From Dioscorea cayenensis subsp. rotundata (taxonomy: Eukaryota; Streptophyta; Magnoliopsida; Dioscoreales; Dioscoreaceae): 64,000 bases of DNA. Within the stretch, counting starts at the first letter, position 1, and each line of letters starts with the position of its first letter. The translations under genes were made by a program, and so were the position numbers. Of this stretch, positions 58,305-64,000 are shown piece after piece. The notes beneath the pieces are model-generated. The model searched no databases. It saw only the letters and a list, made by a program, of their open reading frames with translations, and had not been told where the DNA came from. The stretch covers positions 32,054,625 through 32,118,624 of the forward strand of contig NC_052490.1 of assembly GCF_009730915.1 (NCBI RefSeq), given 5' to 3'.

Positions 58305-59150
58305 TTTGAATATACATTAAACAACCAAATGAATTAATATAAAACTACATATTGTTAATGCATGTTCTAACTTCCTTCCGGCACCGGGATAATATATTAC
58401 CAAAAATAAGGTTAATTTTTTTATGTTCGTTGTTACCTATTTCAAATACGAAGAACGACAACTTCATGCTCAAAGGAAAAAATATTAAAAATAGCATAAA
58501 AATGTAAAGTGGTAAAAAAAAGAGCAACCCTCAGGATCGTAATCCCCATTCTGTTAACCCGACAAATTATCGGACCAAGTGGATAACTGTGATTAAACGG
58601 CCATGAACCTTCAGGATCTCGTGGTCAACGGCTCCAAACACGTCTCAGCCTACCACGAGTGCCATCAAGGAACCCTCTCTCGAGAGCCACATCTCTGTGA
58701 ACCAGGCCCGGGGACTTTCCTGAGTCTCAAGGACCCACCCGCTCCGTCCCAAGGGTTGTTACTTTCCATGACTTCACAGCCAAACTTATATAGCCATCAA
58801 TTCTTCTGTAAATAGCCGATGTGGTACTATTTTTTTTAAGTTCAAATAACACATGATTCAACTACTCCTAATAACTACTTTAAATAAATAAACAAATAAA
58901 TAAATAAAATTCTTTCTCTTATCAAAAACAAGAGCAAGATCTCAAGATCTCAAGATCTCAAGATCTCAATACACAAAACCTAACATCTCAAAAGTTGTTC
59001 ACTTTTAACTGTCTCTCACATGCTTTCTATATATTTATACTACATATTAAATAAATCCTCCCAACTCCCTCCTTATTTTAACACACTACTAATAACATAT
59101 TATTATTATAATTATTATTTTAAAATACTAATAATAATCTTGATTAAACT
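58305..59150. other. 3' flank of the ERF gene, with a GC-richer block
   Basis: A moderately GC-rich block at about 58530-58800 carries a 70-codon frame (58603-58815) I do not recognise, and a TATA-like CTTATATAGCC near 58785. At about 58935-58968 the 9-base word ATCTCAAG(N) is repeated four times. The part nearest 59150 should be the ERF 3' untranslated region. Confidence 0.45.
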
Positions 59151-59948
59151 TCAATTAGCCAGCACTTCCCAAATGAGTTCCGGATCGAAAGAAGGAATCC
59201 TCTCAAGCGAACACTCATCGCCACCGTCCGATATCGAAGAGTATGACTCCGATTGACCGTCCGATGATGGTCTGGGCCCCACCACGATCTCGCCCGTCAC
59301 CGCCTCGGTCATCTTCTTATCCTCCTCCGCTGCCGTGGCTCTCATCTCATCCTTCTCCTTTCCTTTCTCTTTCTCGCTTTGCCGTCCTCGCTTAGCTCTT
59401 CGTTGCCGCCCGATCCGCAAGCAAATGGCCTGGATCTTCGCATCGACGGCGGATCTTAGCTCTCTGAACTTCTCCGGGCAGTCTCCGGCCATCTCCGGGA
59501 AGTTGAGCCTCGCGTACTCACCACGGAGCTTGTACGCGGCGCGATCGTAGGCGTACGCTGCCGACTCCGCCGAGTCGTACGTCCCCAGCCAAACCCTCAT
59601 CCGGTTTTGAGGCAACCGGATCTCAGCCACCCATTTCCCCCATTGCCGCTGCCTCACACCCCGATAAAGCTTCTTCTTCATGCCAGCACTGATCTCGATC
59701 CGCCGGCGAATCATCGCCGCTTCAGGGATGAATCGGCGCAGCAACTCCTGCTGACGAAGATACACACCAGATCCAACCGGTTTCGCCGTGTACGCTGTCA
59801 CCGGTGGCGGCGCCGGCGCCGGCGCCGGCGGGAGGTGGGAGAAGATGGAATCAAGGGCATTTGTCCCCGAAAGTAGAATCTCGGAGACGGCTGTGCTGAT
59901 CTCGCCGGGAAATCGGTACGTCCCAATGGTTTCAGGACTTCCCTCCAT
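59151..59948 (-). CDS. AP2/ERF transcription factor (DREB A-6, ERF061/062-like)
   Basis: Single exon of 265 residues. The AP2 DNA-binding domain spans about residues 94-151 ([19 protein letters not shown] ... [18 protein letters not shown]). Val in WVAEIR and the [12 protein letters not shown] segment place it in the DREB-side A-6 group, close to ERF061/ERF062. Before it lie [13 protein letters not shown], shared by that group, and a Pro-Ala repeat coded by (GGCGCC)n. The acidic C-terminus ends [14 protein letters not shown], a probable activation tail. A basic stretch ([10 protein letters not shown]) may serve nuclear import. Such proteins bind GCC-box or DRE-like promoter elements and act in stress or development; targets cannot be read here. 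The strong GC bias in an AT-rich region is notable. Confidence 0.93.
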   Translation of the reverse strand: MEGSPETIGTYRFPGEISTAVSEILLSGTNALDSIFSHLPPAPAPAPPPVTAYTAKPVGSGVYLRQQELLRRFIPEAAMIRRRIEISAGMKKKLYRGVRQRQWGKWVAEIRLPQNRMRVWLGTYDSAESAAYAYDRAAYKLRGEYARLNFPEMAGDCPEKFRELRSAVDAKIQAICLRIGRQRRAKRGRQSEKEKGKEKDEMRATAAEEDKKMTEAVTGEIVVGPRPSSDGQSESYSSISDGGDECSLERIPSFDPELIWEVLAN

Positions 59949-60903
59949 TTTCCAGGTGAATTCCTCTTAAAATTTCTAGTTTCACAGAGTTTCAATTAGA
60001 AATTCGGAAGTGGGGAAAGCAGGGGCATTCCTGGAGTTCTTGATAGTTTAGAAATAATAAGATTAAAAGCAGAAGCGGGAAATATATAGGGCTTGTTCAA
60101 GCCCTAAATGCCCCCCTTTTTTTTGGAAGAAAAAAAATAATAAAGGGAAAAGATTAGATGGGGATGGATGAACAAGTAGTGGGGTGTGCCGTGGGCGTGA
60201 CGCGCACTTGAAATCTTCAAAAGAGAGAGATAGAGAGAGTACTAAAGAGCATTAAAACCAAAAAGCTGAAAAGTAACTTTAATTATTAATGATCCCCAGC
60301 CGTTCCGTGTGTCACATTTCCACACTAACTCTTTCTCTCTTCTCTTCTTCCTATCACAGTATCACCCAACTTTTTCATATTTGTCAACTGTTAACCAAAT
60401 TCTAGAAATTTAATTTTATATTACAAATTAATTTTAATTTAATATATATATAATTCTTGTGTTATTATTATTATTTTATAATACGGACAAACACAAACAT
60501 CCTATTGATCGTATCTTGCCAAAAGATAAGAGTATAAATGTCTTCAAATAATAACTCTTCGTCTGTGTTTGTTTTTAGAATATAATATTTTGTAAAAAAA
60601 AAATCTATATTCATTTACAGTAATCTAAAAATTTTATTATTATGACAGACACAAACGATAAATTTTTATTAGCTCATCCCAAAATATAAATGCTTTTTAT
60701 TATTATATGTCAATCATAGGTTGAAGGGAGAATTTAGGTTTTTTTTTTTAATATTCTATTGTAACCCAAAATTTATGTTAGTTGGAATTTTGTGAGTTTG
60801 AGATGATGAATTTATTAATAAAAATATCAAATAGGAGATATGATATCCACAACATTGGAAGATGTAGGTTATTAGATTGATAAGCTATGTGTTTGCACTT
60901 TAT
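59949..60903. other. Leader and promoter of the ERF gene, then AT-rich spacer
   Basis: Apart from the TATA box no regulatory site is certain. No gene seen. Confidence 0.45.
60081..60089 (-). promoter_or_regulatory. Probable TATA box of the ERF gene
   Basis: CTATATATT on the minus strand about 135 bases upstream of the ERF start codon, a normal spacing for a plant core promoter with a short leader. Confidence 0.5.
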
Positions 60904-61240
60904 TATTATTGTTATTATTATTTTTGAAAATGCACCGACTGGTTTTATTCAGAAACATAGACTAATAATATTTAAATTAGCTGGAAAGAAGAAAAAAAGG
61001 TCATAAAAACCATACTTTCAAGGCGGTAGAAACAATAGTGATCCTGCAAGCAATGCTTGCTCTGATGCCCATGTGTGATGCTTGGCAAAGTTGCAACTTT
61101 TAACAATGATGCTGGTTGTGGTTGGAGATCCTGCCAAAGTATTGTTCCTCTTAGACTTTAAAATCTTGCACGTCTCTAAAACCCAACTCACTTTTCCAGA
61201 TTCTTTCTTGAAACTCTGGAACTAGAGTACAAAAAAAGAG
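60904..61240 (-). mobile_element. LINE 3'-end fragment with (AAT)n-like tail
   Basis: On the minus strand, AKHHTWASEQALLAG then SLLFLPP and a stop, an untranslated part with AATAAAACCAGTCGGTGCA, and a tail of AATAATAATAACAATAATAAT. The layout matches the 3' end of the LINE at 17689-26567. The 5' border and target duplication are not clear. Confidence 0.5.
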
Positions 61241-62052
61241 ATCACACTTTTGGGTAAAAGATAGATTTTGTTCTGCATACTTTCCCAGTCAGCCTCAATC
61301 CAACATAAATTAAAATTAAAAAATTAATAAAGTGGCTCATGATTAGGATTTTATAGTCTTTCCTGATTATTCATTAGTGGTCTCAAATTATTTGTGGATG
61401 ATTAGAAACAGGACTTAAGAATAGCAACCTCTCAAAACTAGCAATCAGGACAAGTTATTTACTGTGCTTTTATGTTGAAAAATTCATACAAGTATACATT
61501 ATTTTATCCCCCACCACAAGTCTGAAAGAGACAACTCAGAAACCATTCTGATCAAATTGGAAGTCAAATTGCCATGTTCCTGACACCATTATCATGTCAG
61601 TCCTCTCTCTATAATGAAAAAGAAAAACAATGATCATAACAACAATCAATTAAGTACCTTAGAAAACTTGTTATTTGTTTTTCCATTATTATTATTATTA
61701 TTATCATTATTTTAATGTATGCCTCTTTGACCTTTGTTCCTATAGAAGAAAGTCTAACACTCACTTATGAACAACAAGTAATATAATATTAGCATGGTGC
61801 ACGAGAAAGGGATCTGAGTTATGCAGTCTAATTTCATGGCAGCATTGGCAGATGAGGTGGCTGGTGGAAGATCACAAGTCCAATATTTCTAGAAGCTGTC
61901 ATGGTGCATGTGAGTCCAATTTCCACTTTCGGTTTTACTTTCTTTCTATTTTCTAAATTCCCATTTAATTACTTCATCATCTCCCCATAATAATAATAAT
62001 CTTATTCTTACCAATGAATTGTATTTTACAGCTAGTTTTACCATTATTATTA
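61241..62052. other. AT-rich spacer
   Basis: No gene recognised. (TTA)n-like runs near 61686-61710. Confidence 0.5.
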
Positions 62053-62372
62053 TCTATATATTATATTAAAGTAGATGTATAATCTACTTCAAGAGCATTT
62101 CAAAGAACAATTTTAATTTTTTTTATAACATTTAAGTTTTTTATTTACATTACTTATATTACTTATAATATTAATAATTTAAAAACATTAATTACACCTA
62201 ATTATTTATGCAATAAATATCCATAAAATGTCCATAAAATCTTTAAAATTCAAGATATAAAATAGTTTTTATGGTAGAAGTTGTTTAATTATATTATTTA
62301 ATATATGATATTGCCTCAAAAAACCTTATAAAATTTTAAAAACTTCGATGCAAAACCGGGGAAAATGTCTAG
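62053..62372 (+). mobile_element. Short non-autonomous Helitron
   Basis: 320 bp starting TCTATATATTATATTAAAG and ending GGGGAAAATGTCTAG, lying between A (62052) and T (62373). TC at the 5' end, CTAG at the 3' end and insertion between A and T are the Helitron rules. The 3' hairpin before CTAG is degenerate (GCAAAACCGGGG). No Rep/helicase. Confidence 0.6.
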
Positions 62373-64000
62373 TTATTATTATATATATACATGTGTTTTG
62401 CTTTCCTCTGCTTTTTAGGTGTTTGTATAATATTTAGAAAATGGGCAAAAGAATATGTTAAGACTAACTAGTGCAATGTAGTGGTACTGACCGAACCAAT
62501 TCCGGGTCGCTTTTAGTCGGTGGGTCTAGACCGATATAGTTGACAATTTTCACCTGCCAACTTGACATGTTTCAAGAACTTGAAAGCCCATTATCTTCAT
62601 TTGGAAAATTGGGAACCTTTCACTCTGACAATGACTAAACAGGGTTCAATCAACTAAATTCCAGAACAACAACCTAATTAAATTAAACTCAAGGATAGAA
62701 CTAAAGTCAGACTAACATTAATAAATAAAAAGGAAGAAAAAAGTATTGACTTTATAATCAATAATAATAAATAAAGTTACACTTTTCTCTCCTGTTGTGA
62801 GGTCTTTGATCTGGTCTGTATCAAGGTGACTCTGACTAACATTATGGTCTTAATTAGTATCAAGCTTTTGATGCCTTCTTTCTCTTGCTCTCTTTTTGTG
62901 TGAATATGATTCAATGTCTAGATGGACCAAAAAAAAAAAAAAAAGGTGGGAAAACAAGAAGAACAGGTTCTGAGTTAAGCTTTCTAAAGTTGTGGAAATG
63001 GTTGCCCTTTATTCAATATTTGACAAAGTTTTTAATCTAACTTTTGGGGTGCAGGATAAACAAAACATTTTTATTTGATTTTGTTTCTTGACAGATGTTT
63101 TCTCGAAGACAATTATTTCATAAAGTATACATCAAAGATAGCCAATCAAAATAGTTGGTATTTTGTTTTTCTAAATAAAGTAAACAAATTAAAAATAAAA
63201 ATAATTACATACCAGAAGAAGATAAAGGAATAAAATTCAATGACAAAATTCATAAAATACAACAAAACATTAATGAAAAAAAGACAAAAAGACAAATGAC
63301 ACCCTGAAAATAATCAATGAGAACATCTATTGAATGCAGTGCAATTTAAATTGTCTTAAATCTTAATCAAATTTAATTGGTGAACTTAGTCTCAGAGCCA
63401 GTGGAATGATTAGTAGTTAAATTAAAAAGAAAAAGAAAACTTCACGATTTATAAAATTAAATATTAGATTATTTATCAATGTTCTAAAGAAAAAGATTCG
63501 TGGTCAAAAAATGGAAAAACAAAAAACAAAAAACAAGAATCGCCATGTAATTTTGAAAAAGTTCTCCTTTGGAACTATTAGGCGGTGTGTCGGCGCCAAA
63601 GTCCACGTGTTGACATCTCAGTCAATGAATCACATGGCCCTGCCCATTGATCTCGTGACACGTGATCCATTCTTCTTGTTTAAAGTCTTACCCTTCACAC
63701 ACACGAAAGGATTGTTTCCTTCATCATTTGACATTTTTTTTAAAATTTTATTTCTATCTATTTAAAAACATCTTATAAACTTTTAACACTTATTGTCAAT
63801 ATTTCGTAAAAATATGTTAGTTTACAACTTTACATATGATTAATATAAATAGAAAATTTTTTATACTATATCACTTTATTATTAATTTATATTTTTTATC
63901 ATTTATTTATTTATTTATTAAATAATAGACGACAAACGCCCTTTTTTATATGAATATAAACAGTACTGGAACCCGGATATACAGTATGAATATAAACATT
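62373..64000. other. AT-rich sequence, G-box cluster near the end
   Basis: No gene recognised. Two ACGTG cores lie at about 63603-63610 (CCACGTGT) and 63658-63666 (GACACGTGA), with a GC-richer block at 63575-63670. This could be promoter sequence, but no gene follows inside the window. Confidence 0.4.

Noticed and set aside
57440..58340. Possible Tourist-like element starting GGAGTTGTTTGGTTTATAG and ending near AACAACCAAATGAA
   Set aside because: The ends match only loosely and I find no TTA duplication at consistent positions.
59335..59995. Plus- and minus-strand open frames overlapping the ERF gene
   Set aside because: Shadows of the GC-rich single-exon ERF coding region.
1..64000. CRISPR array, operon, phage or other bacterial-type system
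   Set aside because: Nothing prokaryotic: no spaced identical repeats, and gene structure is that of a plant nuclear genome.

Overview
This is nuclear DNA from a flowering plant. It has GT-AG introns, AT-rich gene-poor spacers, and plant L1-type LINEs, Ty3/gypsy chromovirus and Ty1/copia elements, Helitron, hAT and PIF/Harbinger elements, plus plant gene families (AP2/ERF, plastid lipase, RING-CH, LRB/POB1 BTB, BSK, ABCB). The two intact genes are GC-rich against an AT-rich background, which fits a monocot, but the species cannot be named from this window.

Layout. 1-3.8 kb: a TTA-flanked PIF/Harbinger-type element carrying an ABCB exon, then a tRNA-derived SINE. 3.8-15.3 kb: one L1-like LINE with a 17-bp target duplication, split near codon 9 of its ORF1 by a complete 6-kb chromovirus. 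16.1-16.3 kb: the last exon of a BSK-like gene, as a relic. 17.0-27.3 kb (minus): a two-exon RING-CH zinc-finger gene. Its 9.6-kb intron falls inside the zinc finger and holds a full-length LINE, itself split by a 2.7-kb solo LTR. 28.9-36.1 kb (minus): a copia element cut in its RT by a 3.3-kb LTR-like insertion. 38.6-40.0 kb: remnants of a LINE. 40.1-43.0 kb (minus): an LRB/POB1-like BTB pseudogene that keeps its introns but has lost most of its BACK domain. 45.3-47.5 kb: a truncated LINE and an hAT-type element, both with clear target duplications. 48.0-50.6 kb (minus): an intact five-exon plastid lipase (PLIP-like). 52.4-54.5 kb: a local tandem duplication with a solo LTR in the first copy. 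59.2-59.9 kb (minus): an intact single-exon AP2/ERF gene. 62.0-62.4 kb: a small Helitron-like element. The rest is AT-rich spacer.

Only the lipase and the ERF gene look fully functional. The RING-CH gene is intact except for one in-frame stop that would remove its membrane anchor. The other gene-like material is transposon-encoded or relic. I see no operon-like or defence-like multi-gene system. The most unusual content is the nesting of elements, the captured or relic host exons, and a set of differences between the two chromovirus LTRs that concentrates at CAG/CTG sites.
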